64,000 bases of DNA, from NCBI GenBank assembly GCA_963717745.1, contig CAVQXJ010000024.1, positions 310,001 through 374,000 on the forward strand, written 5' to 3'. Source of the DNA: JACCXG01 sp963717745 (GTDB lineage: Bacteria > Acidobacteriota > Vicinamibacteria > Vicinamibacterales > 2-12-FULL-66-21). A program made the position numbers and the translations under genes. Below the pieces are notes generated by a model. That model was not told where the DNA came from. It worked only from the letters and a program-made list of their open reading frames with translations, and did not search any database. Each line of letters starts with the position of its first letter. Position 1 is the first letter of the stretch. Shown piece after piece: positions 42,860-50,210 of this stretch.

Positions 42860-43908
42860 CGGACCAGGACCCTGGAAACGACACGCGCCGCCGGCTGGCG
42901 CGTATCCTGGTCTCGCCTGAGCGCGTGGTTCGCACCATCGTGGGTCTTCGGCCGTTTCGCCGCTCGGGGTTCCGGGTCGAGGCGGAGCCGCTCGGCGATA
43001 CGCTCCTCGTGCACAACTACGGCCACGGCGGTTGCGGCGTGACGCTGTCGTGGGGGACGGCCCGACTTGCCCTCGACCGGATCGCGGAAAGCGGACGCGC
43101 CGGGCCGGTCGCGGTCATCGGGTGCGGCGCGGTCGGCCTCGCCACTGCTCGCCTGCTTCAAACCCGCGGATTCGAGGTCACGATTCATGCGCGTGCGCTG
43201 CCGCCCGAGACGACCTCGAACGTAGCCGGTGCGCTCTGGTATCCGCATCTCATCGTCGACGAGGCACGCCGCACCGCCGCCTTCGACGCGCAGTTCGAGA
43301 GCGCCGCGCGGTTTTCACACCGTTATTTCCAGGAACTCATCGGCGATGACTATGGAGTGTGCTGGCGGCCGCAGTACTTTCTGAGCCGCGCTCCGGCGGT
43401 GGATTCCTGGGATATCGCGATGCTCCGGGATCTGTTCCCGGAATCGCGAGCGCTGCGCCCCGGAGAGCATCCGTTCGGCGCGCCGCATGTCGTCGTCGAC
43501 CGCATGCTGTTCATCGAGTCGGCGGTGTATCTCGAGGCGCTGTTGCGTGACTTCCGGCTCGCCGGCGGTCGGGTGCGAATCCAGTCGTTCGCGTCACCAG
43601 CCGACGTCGCCGCGCTGCCGGAGCGGATCGTGGTGAATTGCACCGGTCTTGGCGCTCGCGAGCTGTTCGATGACAGAGAGCTGACGCCGGTGAAGGGACA
43701 ACTGTCCGTGCTGCCGCCGCAACCGGAGGTCGACTACGTGTGGCTCACCGACGAGAACCTCTACATGTTCCCGCGGCGCGACGGCATCTTGCTCGGTGGC
43801 ACGCACGAGCCGGGAGTCGAGAGTCTCGAGCCCAACCGGGCCGCCGAACGTCGGATCCTCGAGGGTCATAGGGCGGTGGCCGACGCGATGGTTCCGCTTT
43901 CTCAATAA
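42856..43908 (+). CDS. D-amino-acid-oxidase-like FAD protein with circularly permuted motif order
   Basis: In ordinary D-amino-acid oxidases the FAD-binding GxGxxG is N-terminal and the VGLRPxR...HNYGHGG...TLSWG block is C-terminal. Here the order is reversed. VGLRPFRRSGFRVEAEPL (Arg32) and HNYGHGGCGVTLSWG (from His53) come first. The Rossmann motif VIGCGAVGLATARLLQTRGFEV (Gly89-Gly94) follows, and the protein ends soon after LLGGTHEPGVESLEP. The 350 residues therefore seem complete but permuted. A role in oxidising D-amino acids or similar amines is inferred. Translation is coupled to the upstream hydrolase. Confidence 0.85.
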   Translation: MTDQDPGNDTRRRLARILVSPERVVRTIVGLRPFRRSGFRVEAEPLGDTLLVHNYGHGGCGVTLSWGTARLALDRIAESGRAGPVAVIGCGAVGLATARLLQTRGFEVTIHARALPPETTSNVAGALWYPHLIVDEARRTAAFDAQFESAARFSHRYFQELIGDDYGVCWRPQYFLSRAPAVDSWDIAMLRDLFPESRALRPGEHPFGAPHVVVDRMLFIESAVYLEALLRDFRLAGGRVRIQSFASPADVAALPERIVVNCTGLGARELFDDRELTPVKGQLSVLPPQPEVDYVWLTDENLYMFPRRDGILLGGTHEPGVESLEPNRAAERRILEGHRAVADAMVPLSQ

Positions 43909-43916
43909 CTCAATCC

Positions 43917-44327
43917 GTGAGTCCATTTCCCTGGCCAGGCGCCGCGCTGACCATGGTGGCGATCGGCATCGCCCTGCTCGCCGCACCCGCCGGTATCGAG
44001 GGGCCGATCCTCCTGCCGATCAGCCCAGGGCACGCGCTGTCGGTGCTGGATAGCGTCGCCTTGATTCCCCTGCTGGTCGGCACCGGGTCCCTCTATGCCG
44101 GACTGTGGCGCCGCCGTGCGGGATTACGCCGGCTCGCGCACGACGCTCCAGGCCCCGCCGGGGCAGCCGTCTTCGCTGGCGGCTTTGGACTCGGCCTGCT
44201 GATCGCGTCCGCATTCTCCGCGTTCTTCTGGTGGTGGGCGGTCGGCGCCGTGCTTTTCGGCGCGCTGCTGCTCGCGGCCGTTCTCGCGGTCAGCGGCCGT
44301 TCAGGCAGCGGCGCCAGTCCTCCCTGA
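43917..44327 (+). CDS. Hypothetical membrane protein
   Basis: The 136 residues from GTG 43917 have about four hydrophobic stretches: AALTMVAIGIALLAAP, ALSVLDSVALIPLLVGTGSLYAGLW, AAVFAGGFGLGLLIASAFSAFFWWWAVGAVLF and LLLAAVLAVSG. No family recognised. It starts eight bases after the flavin oxidase and may belong to the same transcript. Confidence 0.6.
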   Translation: MSPFPWPGAALTMVAIGIALLAAPAGIEGPILLPISPGHALSVLDSVALIPLLVGTGSLYAGLWRRRAGLRRLAHDAPGPAGAAVFAGGFGLGLLIASAFSAFFWWWAVGAVLFGALLLAAVLAVSGRSGSGASPP

Positions 44328-44390
44328 GCGCCGAAGCGTTCGAGCAGGCGGTGATACAGTTCGGCGGTCTTCCGACCGCGTCAACTCGAT

Positions 44391-45065
44391 ATGGGTCGAC
44401 ACAACCCTCCGGCCATCGTTTTTGCCACGGGTCCTGGCGGCAGGACGATCGATCAGGATCTCTTCGGTGGCAACCCGTTCGCGACCGCGCTGATTCAAGT
44501 GACCAGCGAGGGACCGATCTCCTTGCGCCAGTTTCCCCGGCGGCTGAAAGCACTGACGATCGCTGCCAGCAATCGCCAGCAGATACCTGAGTGGATGAAC
44601 TGGCCCGAGCAGCAGGGTTGGAGCTTTCGGCTGTCCCCAGGCTCGCGCAAAGAAAGCCGATGCGCCCTGGTGCTGATCGTGTCCCACTACGCGGAGGCTG
44701 GACTGCGGTCACTCGAGGGCGCCGCGAACGACGAACGGCGCATCTCGGCGATGCTGGCTGCGAACGGCTTCTCCGTCACGCAGGGTATCGCGCCCTCGCG
44801 GGCCACGCTCCTGGCCGCACTTGCCACCTTCGGCCGCCTGACGCGCACGCATGACGCCGCGGTGATCTACTGCACGGGCCATGGAGTCGAATCGACCGGT
44901 GGCGTTCATCTGCTTCCGGGCGACTACCCAGATCCAGGCGACTGCTCTCCAGCCGGACTCCGGACTAAGGCGCTCTCGGTCGACCGTATGGCGACGGCCT
45001 GCCGTGCTTCCAGAATCAACCTAGTGTTTTTTGCGGGCTGCCGTGATCTCGCTTCGCTGGAGTAG
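44391..45065 (+). CDS. Caspase-like protein with two partial domains
   Basis: Residues about 80-224 follow the caspase p20 pattern. CALVLIVSHYAEAGLRSLEGAANDERRISAMLAANGF is followed by the catalytic-type His164 in YCTGHGVESTGGVHLLPGDYP and Cys217 in FFAGCRD, but the protein ends only seven residues later. Residues 1-65 (AIVFATGPGGRT...GGNPFATALIQV...RRLKALTIAASNRQQIPEW) resemble the C-terminal half of a preceding caspase domain. The gene thus looks like the middle of a tandem-caspase protein cut at both ends, or a compact variant. It lies next to a Doc/Fic module. Confidence 0.65.
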   Translation: MGRHNPPAIVFATGPGGRTIDQDLFGGNPFATALIQVTSEGPISLRQFPRRLKALTIAASNRQQIPEWMNWPEQQGWSFRLSPGSRKESRCALVLIVSHYAEAGLRSLEGAANDERRISAMLAANGFSVTQGIAPSRATLLAALATFGRLTRTHDAAVIYCTGHGVESTGGVHLLPGDYPDPGDCSPAGLRTKALSVDRMATACRASRINLVFFAGCRDLASLE

Positions 45066-45107
45066 TCAGCTGCGGCTCGACCAGATCGCGGGAAATGACT
45101 GAGCGGT

Positions 45108-45494
45108 CTACCGCGTTTTCACTACGTGAGCAGCGAGCCAGCGGTTCAGCTGCGCGCGATCTGCGGTGCCCGAGGCGATGTCGAGCACGAGCTGCTCTTG
45201 CTCGTCGACCGAGGCATTGATCTCGTAGCCATTGAGCATGAGGAAGACTTCCATTGCCGCATGGCCGACCCGCTTGTTGCCATCAACGAACGAGTGATTC
45301 GCCACCAACGCGAAGCCCAGCGCCGCCGCTTTATCAACGGGACCCTGATGCAGATCGACGCCGTCAAATGTGGCACTGGGTTGTGCCAACGCTGACTCCA
45401 GCAGTCCGAGGTCGCGGATACCGTCCGCGCCGCCGGACTGTTCGAGCAGACGACGGTGCAGTTCGACAACCTCACCTAATGTGAGGTATCGCAT
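45108..45494 (-). CDS. doc: Doc/Fic-type toxin
   Basis: The 128-residue protein carries the Fic motif HSFVDGNKRVGH with His67 and the short all-helical Doc architecture (LGEVVELHRRLLEQSGG...GIRDLGLLESALAQP). Doc toxins phosphorylate EF-Tu; here the activity is inferred. Its ATG overlaps the TGA of the upstream antitoxin (TGATG), the usual order for this module. Confidence 0.92.
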   Translation of the reverse strand: MRYLTLGEVVELHRRLLEQSGGADGIRDLGLLESALAQPSATFDGVDLHQGPVDKAAALGFALVANHSFVDGNKRVGHAAMEVFLMLNGYEINASVDEQEQLVLDIASGTADRAQLNRWLAAHVVKTR

Positions 45495-45688
45495 CACGCC
45501 AGGCGGCGATACAGTTCGGCGTTTTTTTGAAGAACATGCTCAGCCGCCCGCCGGAAGTCGTCATCTCGCCCGGCGAGCAGGTCGGTGACCGCGGCGCGGG
45601 CCAGTTCTGACGGCGAGACTCCGAGCTGTTCGGCGGCCTGACGGAGTTTTTCGGCTGGCCCAGGCGGCAATTCGAACTGGACGTTCAT
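45494..45688 (-). CDS. Antitoxin partner of Doc
   Basis: The 64 residues from ATG 45688 (MNVQFELPPGPAEKLRQAAEQLGVSPSELARAAVTDLL) look like a ribbon-helix-helix DNA-binding antitoxin. A C-terminal tail, DDFRRAAEHVLQKNAELYRRLA, would cover the toxin. The longer frame upstream lacks homology. The pair is probably autoregulated, though no operator is clear. Confidence 0.82.
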   Translation of the reverse strand: MNVQFELPPGPAEKLRQAAEQLGVSPSELARAAVTDLLAGRDDDFRRAAEHVLQKNAELYRRLA

Positions 45689-45913
45689 GCATCCAATGTA
45701 CTGCCGGGCGCTCTGTCTCACAAGGCCGCTGCAACCGATGTCCAGCAGCTGTGGCGGGATCGGGCGCGGCTCGGCAATGGCCTCGGCCTCGGCGGCCGAA
45801 GGACGACGCCCAGGGATCGCGCCAGCCGACCGGCGAGAATTGATGTCCGAGAGCATGAGATCCATGCCGCTCGGCGGCTACAGGACAATACTCAACATGC
45901 ACACGAGCTGCGC

Positions 45914-46411
45914 TTGCCAAACCTGAAGCAGAAGCTCCTTCTTGGTGTCGCACTCGGCGCGTTCTTCGGTGCGTGGAACGTCCTGGCCGCGTGGATGGCG
46001 CCGCTCGCCGACGACACGCTGCCGGCGGTTCTGGCGTTCTACGGCCCGATGTTCCTGACCTGGCTGCTTGCCGGATTCGCGGCGGGCCGGCGGAGCGGCC
46101 GCGCGGCTGACGGCGGGCTGACCGGAGCCGTCGTGGCGCTGGCGACCTTCACGGTGTTGACCGCGATCGTCATCGGCCGGATGAACCTGTCCCTCGAGAC
46201 CACCAGCGCCCGTCCCGACTGGCGCAACCTGATGTCGCGCTATCCTTCAAGCGGCTTCGCCAGTCTGCGCGCTTACGCCAACTACGTTTACATCACCGGC
46301 GCGCCGTTCAAGCTCTTTGTCGCGACCAGTATCGGCGCCCTCTGCGGTGCCATCGGCGGCGGAATTGGTACCATCGTCCGTTCAAGCGATGGAATGAAGA
46401 CGGGAGGTTGA
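45914..46411 (+). CDS. Hypothetical membrane protein
   Basis: From TTG 45914 (PNLKQKLLLGVALGAFFGAWNVLAAWM) the 165 residues contain about four helices: the first stretch, then VLAFYGPMFLTWLLAGFAAG, GAVVALATFTVLTAIVIG and LFVATSIGALCGAIGGGIGTIV. No family recognised. Its stop immediately precedes the PIG-L gene, so the two are likely cotranscribed. Confidence 0.65.
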   Translation: MPNLKQKLLLGVALGAFFGAWNVLAAWMAPLADDTLPAVLAFYGPMFLTWLLAGFAAGRRSGRAADGGLTGAVVALATFTVLTAIVIGRMNLSLETTSARPDWRNLMSRYPSSGFASLRAYANYVYITGAPFKLFVATSIGALCGAIGGGIGTIVRSSDGMKTGG

Positions 46412-47206
46412 ATGCGCGGGATTCTCGTTTGCACGGCTCTTTTGCTGGCCTCATCAATCGGCGCGGGCGGAGAACAAGGTGCCGCGAAGACGCTGGTCGC
46501 CGTCTTCGCGCATCCCGACGATGAGGGCGCGGTATCGCCGGTGTTGGCGCGGTATGCGCGGGAGGGGGCGCAGGTCTATCTGATCGTCGCGACCGACGGC
46601 GCCGCCGGCGGTCAGCAGACCTCGGTCGCCACCGGACCGGACCTCGCGCGTGTGCGTGCGGACGAGGCCCGCTGCGCGGCCGACGCGCTCGGCATCCGGC
46701 CGCCGGTCATGCTTGGATTCCCGGACGGCCGGCTGGGTGCCTATCTGGAAGAACCGGTGCGGCTCTTTCGCCTGACCCAGCGATTGCACGAAGAGTTGCA
46801 GCGTCTTCGTCCAGACGCCGTGATCACCTGGGGTCCCGACGGCGGGACGGGCCATCCGGACCACCGGCTGGTCAGCGACGTCGTCACGCAGCTCGCACGC
46901 ACGGGCGCGCCCGGCGTGCCAGACCGCCTGTTCTACGCTTCGGTGCCCGCCGAGGCGATGCGTGCGCTGAACCCGTCTCGCGGCGAGCCGCCGCTGCTGA
47001 TTCCGCAGGCGAAACACATGACGACCCGGATCGCGTTCACGCCCGCGGATCTCGAAGCGGCGCGGCGGTCGCTGTCGTGCCATAAGACGCAGTTTCCCCC
47101 GGACGCCATGACGCGCCTGGCGGACGCCTCCAAGGCAATGTGGAACGGCGTCGTCTCGCTTTCACCGGCATTCGGATCGCCGGTGCGGGAGGACCTGTTC
47201 CGGTGA
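46412..47206 (+). CDS. Secreted PIG-L/LmbE-family deacetylase
   Basis: A signal peptide (MRGILVCTALLLASSIGAGG) precedes a zinc-dependent N-deacetylase domain. AHPDDE is residues 33-38, supplying His34, the base Asp36 and Asp37. The distal HPDH is residues 148-151. TDGAAGGQQ and FPDGRLG are also typical. Substrates in this family are N-acetylglucosamine conjugates and thiol precursors; being exported, this one probably acts on extracytoplasmic sugars. GGAGG lies upstream of the ATG. Confidence 0.9.
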   Translation: MRGILVCTALLLASSIGAGGEQGAAKTLVAVFAHPDDEGAVSPVLARYAREGAQVYLIVATDGAAGGQQTSVATGPDLARVRADEARCAADALGIRPPVMLGFPDGRLGAYLEEPVRLFRLTQRLHEELQRLRPDAVITWGPDGGTGHPDHRLVSDVVTQLARTGAPGVPDRLFYASVPAEAMRALNPSRGEPPLLIPQAKHMTTRIAFTPADLEAARRSLSCHKTQFPPDAMTRLADASKAMWNGVVSLSPAFGSPVREDLFR

Positions 47207-47257
47207 TCAGCTGACGCCGGCTCGACGCACTCAGCTCGGGCAGGTTTGGGCGCGCGA

Positions 47258-48628
47258 TCAGGTCCTAGTCAGCTGCGCGGCGTGCGCCCGCACCTTCAGC
47301 ACGGCGTCGGCGATGTCATCCATGTCGCGCCGCGGGCCGCGCAGCATCGTCTGCGTCAGCCAGACCGCTTCCGAGCACAGGCGATCGTTCTGCGGGCAGC
47401 GATTGCGATCGCGCCAGACGTGGAGGGTCTCCGCCGGATAGATCGCCTTGAAGCCGCGACTGCCGAACGCCTCCTCGAGGAACGGCTGCGTGTTCAAAGG
47501 TGAGTAGCCGCCGGAGGCCGGAATTCCCTCCGCCGCCAGCGCCTTGAGGAACGACGCCCGCGAGAGCCCCGAGAACTGGCTGGCGTCGTAGCGGAACATG
47601 TAGAGGTGCCAGGCGTTGCGCGTGCAGCCGTCGTACATGCGCGCCGGCGTGATGCCGGGGATCTCGGCGAGACGCTTGGTGAGATAGGCCGCGTTCTCCT
47701 CCCTGGTCTTCGACTGCGCTTCCAGCCGCGACATCTGCGCCAGCAGCAACGCGGCCTGGAACTCGGTGAGGCGCAGGTTGGCGCCGGTCCGGGTGTAGGA
47801 GAAGTCGGTTCCGTTGCCGCCGCGGCCGCGACTGTTGTTGTGAAAGCGAAAGCAGGTCTCCAGCAGCGCCTGGTCGCTGGTGATGACCGCGCCCCCTTCG
47901 CCGGAATTGAGATTCTTGCTCGCCTGAAAACTGAAGCAGCCGGTGCTGCCGTAGCTGCCGACCTTGCGTCCGCGCCATTCGGCGAGGTGCGCCTGACAGG
48001 CGTCCTCGACGACAGGGATGCCGCGGCGACTGGCGATCGGCAGGATCGTGTCGAGGTCGGCGGCGGATCCGCCGAGGTGCACCGGAATCACCGCGCGCGT
48101 GCGCGGGGTGATCGCCGCTTCGATTTTGCGGGCGTCGATCTGGAAGGTTTCGATGTCGGTGTCGACGAAGACCGGCAGGGCGTGCATGAGCAGCACGGCA
48201 TTGACGGTCGCGATGAACGTGTAGGGCGGGACGATCACCTCGTCTCCGGGGCCGACGCCGAGCGCGGCCAGGGATGTAATGAGCGCGCTGGTGCCGTTGG
48301 CGGTCGCCAGGCAGCCCGTGGCACCGGTCAGGGACGCGTACGCGGATTCGAACGCCGCAACCTGCTCGCCGCGGAACCATCGGCCGCGTTGTACCAGCGT
48401 GACGAGCGCGTCTTCTTCGCGCGAACCGGCGACGGGCCAGGGGGGAAACGGTCCCCGTCGGACCGGCGTGCCGCCGAGCAGGGCGGGCGCCGCGGCTGCA
48501 GGGCGAACCGCCGGCGCCGCGGGTGACGCCTGCCCCTTGGACGCGGCCGATCCGATCCGGCCGAGCGCAGCCGCTCCGATGGCGCTCGCGAAGAATTTCC
48601 GGCGGCTGACGGATGACTGTCTGCGCAT
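47258..48628 (-). CDS. Tat-exported DegT/DnrJ/EryC1-type aminotransferase
   Basis: A twin-arginine signal (SVSRRKFFASAIGAAALG) starts a 456-residue protein of the sugar-aminotransferase family. GTSALITSLAALGVGPGDEVIVPPYTFIAT, VDTDIETFQID, VVEDACQAHLAEW and the PLP lysine Lys238 in FSFQASKNLNSGEGGAV are all present. These enzymes are normally cytoplasmic and act on nucleotide sugars. Export through Tat, which carries folded cofactor proteins, is coherent but unusual. It lies 30 bases downstream of the ceramidase-like gene on the same strand. Confidence 0.88.
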   Translation of the reverse strand: MRRQSSVSRRKFFASAIGAAALGRIGSAASKGQASPAAPAVRPAAAAPALLGGTPVRRGPFPPWPVAGSREEDALVTLVQRGRWFRGEQVAAFESAYASLTGATGCLATANGTSALITSLAALGVGPGDEVIVPPYTFIATVNAVLLMHALPVFVDTDIETFQIDARKIEAAITPRTRAVIPVHLGGSAADLDTILPIASRRGIPVVEDACQAHLAEWRGRKVGSYGSTGCFSFQASKNLNSGEGGAVITSDQALLETCFRFHNNSRGRGGNGTDFSYTRTGANLRLTEFQAALLLAQMSRLEAQSKTREENAAYLTKRLAEIPGITPARMYDGCTRNAWHLYMFRYDASQFSGLSRASFLKALAAEGIPASGGYSPLNTQPFLEEAFGSRGFKAIYPAETLHVWRDRNRCPQNDRLCSEAVWLTQTMLRGPRRDMDDIADAVLKVRAHAAQLTRT

Positions 48629-48658
48629 GCGATGCTCCTCCTGGATCGGAAACCTGGC

Positions 48659-50023
48659 TCAGCGGACGAGCCGGCGCACTCCGCGCACGATCCGTTCTTC
48701 CACGTCGGCGGTGAACGGGCCCGGGCGGCCATAGTAGATCATCGCGTCGGCTCCCTCGTACCCGCCTTCGTCGCGAACCCGGCGTGACGGCAGATATCCG
48801 AACACATCGTTGCTGTAGCCGGCGGACCACACCCGGCGGTTCGGATATTCACGAGCGAACCTGATGGCATAGTCGACCACCGCCTCGCCTCCGAGCGCGA
48901 TCAGCGTGAGCCCGGAGCGCGCCGGCGCTGTGGTGCTCGGACCGAACTGCCAGACCTGCACCGGTGCGGCCTGCGACGCCGGCAGGCGCCCCGCCCGCAC
49001 CACGATCGACTTCATCAGCGCGTCGTGGCGGCGCAAGTAGACGTCCTCGATGTCCAACCCGGCCCGCCACCGCGTCCGTACGCTGGCGTCTTCGTAGGGG
49101 AGCGTCACGGTTCCAAAGGACACGCGCAGTCCGGGCTCGAGCGGCGTCGCCGAGGGGAGCGATTGATCGACCGCGTCGGCCAACGCTCGGCCGTGCGCCT
49201 CCACGAGCTCGAGGGTGCCCCGAGGGTTGGGGTTGGCGTCGGCGCCGCAGCCGGCGACGAACAGGGCGGCCGCCCCTGGATGGCGGCGCTCGAGCTCCGC
49301 CTGCGCGACGCCGGCGTAATCGCCGTGATACTGGACGAACTTGTCCTGCAGCGTGGTGTTATGGCACGCATAGCCGAACACGACAGCGAGCAGTGTGCCG
49401 TCCGCCTGGCTCACACGCAGGATCGGCACCGAATGGTCCACCGGGCCATCAGGCGAGAACTGCACGCGGCGGTTGCGGGCGAAGCGTGCCTCGCCGCGCG
49501 CAAAGGCCAACTCCGTGCGGTGCAGCGTGGACGCCGCGCTCACGACCAGATCGGCCAGCCGCTTCTCGAGGGTTGCGGTGTAGCTTCGGATCTCGCGCCA
49601 TTGGTCGGCCGAGAGGTCATAGGCCACCGACAACTGCTCGTCGACCACAGGCCCGCAGTGGGTGTGGCTGGCATTGAAGAGGAGATGCGAGCGCGGAATG
49701 CCGGTGCGCCGCCGAACCTCGCTCGCCACCGAATCGGTCAACCGTGCGGTCAGTCCCAGCAGGTCCGTGGTGACGAGCACCGCGGGGCGAGCGTCGCCAT
49801 ACTGGAGCGCGAGGGCCTTCGCCTTGAGCGGCAGCGCCGTGCCCTGTGCAGGCTGCGTGCGCCGTGCAAAGCCGGCCATCCACAGCCCGGGCCTGTCCCG
49901 AGCGGAGTCGAGGGGCTCGGGCGTGATGTCGATGGTGGCCACGCCCGCCATGCATGAGGACGGCGGCGCCGACGAAGGCGCTCTGATGAGCGTGGCCAGC
50001 GCGAGCAGCTCCCGTCGGGTCAT
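48659..50023 (-). CDS. Neutral/alkaline ceramidase-like secreted protein
   Basis: From ATG 50023 the protein begins MTRRELLALATLIRAPS, a twin-arginine-like signal, and has 454 residues. AGVATIDITPEP, FNASHTHCGP and the later HGDYAGVAQAELE and ALFVAGCGADANPNPRG match the zinc-binding ceramidase family, including its HTHxGP motif. The peptide PLDSARDRPG soon after ITPE is encoded by a palindromic repeat. Substrate is uncertain, since many bacterial members are unstudied. It is followed by the Tat-exported aminotransferase. Confidence 0.82.
   Translation of the reverse strand: MTRRELLALATLIRAPSSAPPSSCMAGVATIDITPEPLDSARDRPGLWMAGFARRTQPAQGTALPLKAKALALQYGDARPAVLVTTDLLGLTARLTDSVASEVRRRTGIPRSHLLFNASHTHCGPVVDEQLSVAYDLSADQWREIRSYTATLEKRLADLVVSAASTLHRTELAFARGEARFARNRRVQFSPDGPVDHSVPILRVSQADGTLLAVVFGYACHNTTLQDKFVQYHGDYAGVAQAELERRHPGAAALFVAGCGADANPNPRGTLELVEAHGRALADAVDQSLPSATPLEPGLRVSFGTVTLPYEDASVRTRWRAGLDIEDVYLRRHDALMKSIVVRAGRLPASQAAPVQVWQFGPSTTAPARSGLTLIALGGEAVVDYAIRFAREYPNRRVWSAGYSNDVFGYLPSRRVRDEGGYEGADAMIYYGRPGPFTADVEERIVRGVRRLVR
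49897..49921. repeat. Palindromic repeat inside the ceramidase-like gene
   Basis: CCCGAGC and GCTCGGG arms flank GGAGTCGAGG. On the coding strand the unit reads as part of PLDSARDRPG, in frame, near the mature N-terminus. It resembles the dispersed GAGCGAAGTCGA-type repeats between genes. Confidence 0.6.
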
Positions 50024-50080
50024 CGTCTCGGTGTGCACCGGGTGGATGATGTCACGGGTCCCGGGGGCTCGCTGTTCGGG

Positions 50081-50210
50081 GGTCGCGGGTTCGCGGTTCG
50101 CGGCGGGCCTAAAGGCCCGCCACAATCCCCCGAGCTAGAGGCAACCAGCTGCTTGGATTCGCATCAGACGTTCTGACTACAAGGGAGCCGAACCCGGCGA
50201 ACCCGCGACC
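50081..50210. repeat. Word-repeat palindrome (GGTCGCGGGTTC type) between hrpB and the ceramidase gene
   Basis: GGTCGCGGGTTCGCGGTTC at 50081-50099 is nearly the reverse complement of GAACCCGGCGAACCCGCGACC at 50190-50210. Between them lies a perfect GCGGGCCTAAAGGCCCGC hairpin. The right arm ends inside the hrpB stop codon. The words recall those between rpoB and rpoC. Confidence 0.75.

Noticed and set aside
44301..44687. Minus-strand open frame over the caspase-like gene
   Set aside because: It has no recognisable domain and overlaps the caspase motifs on the other strand.
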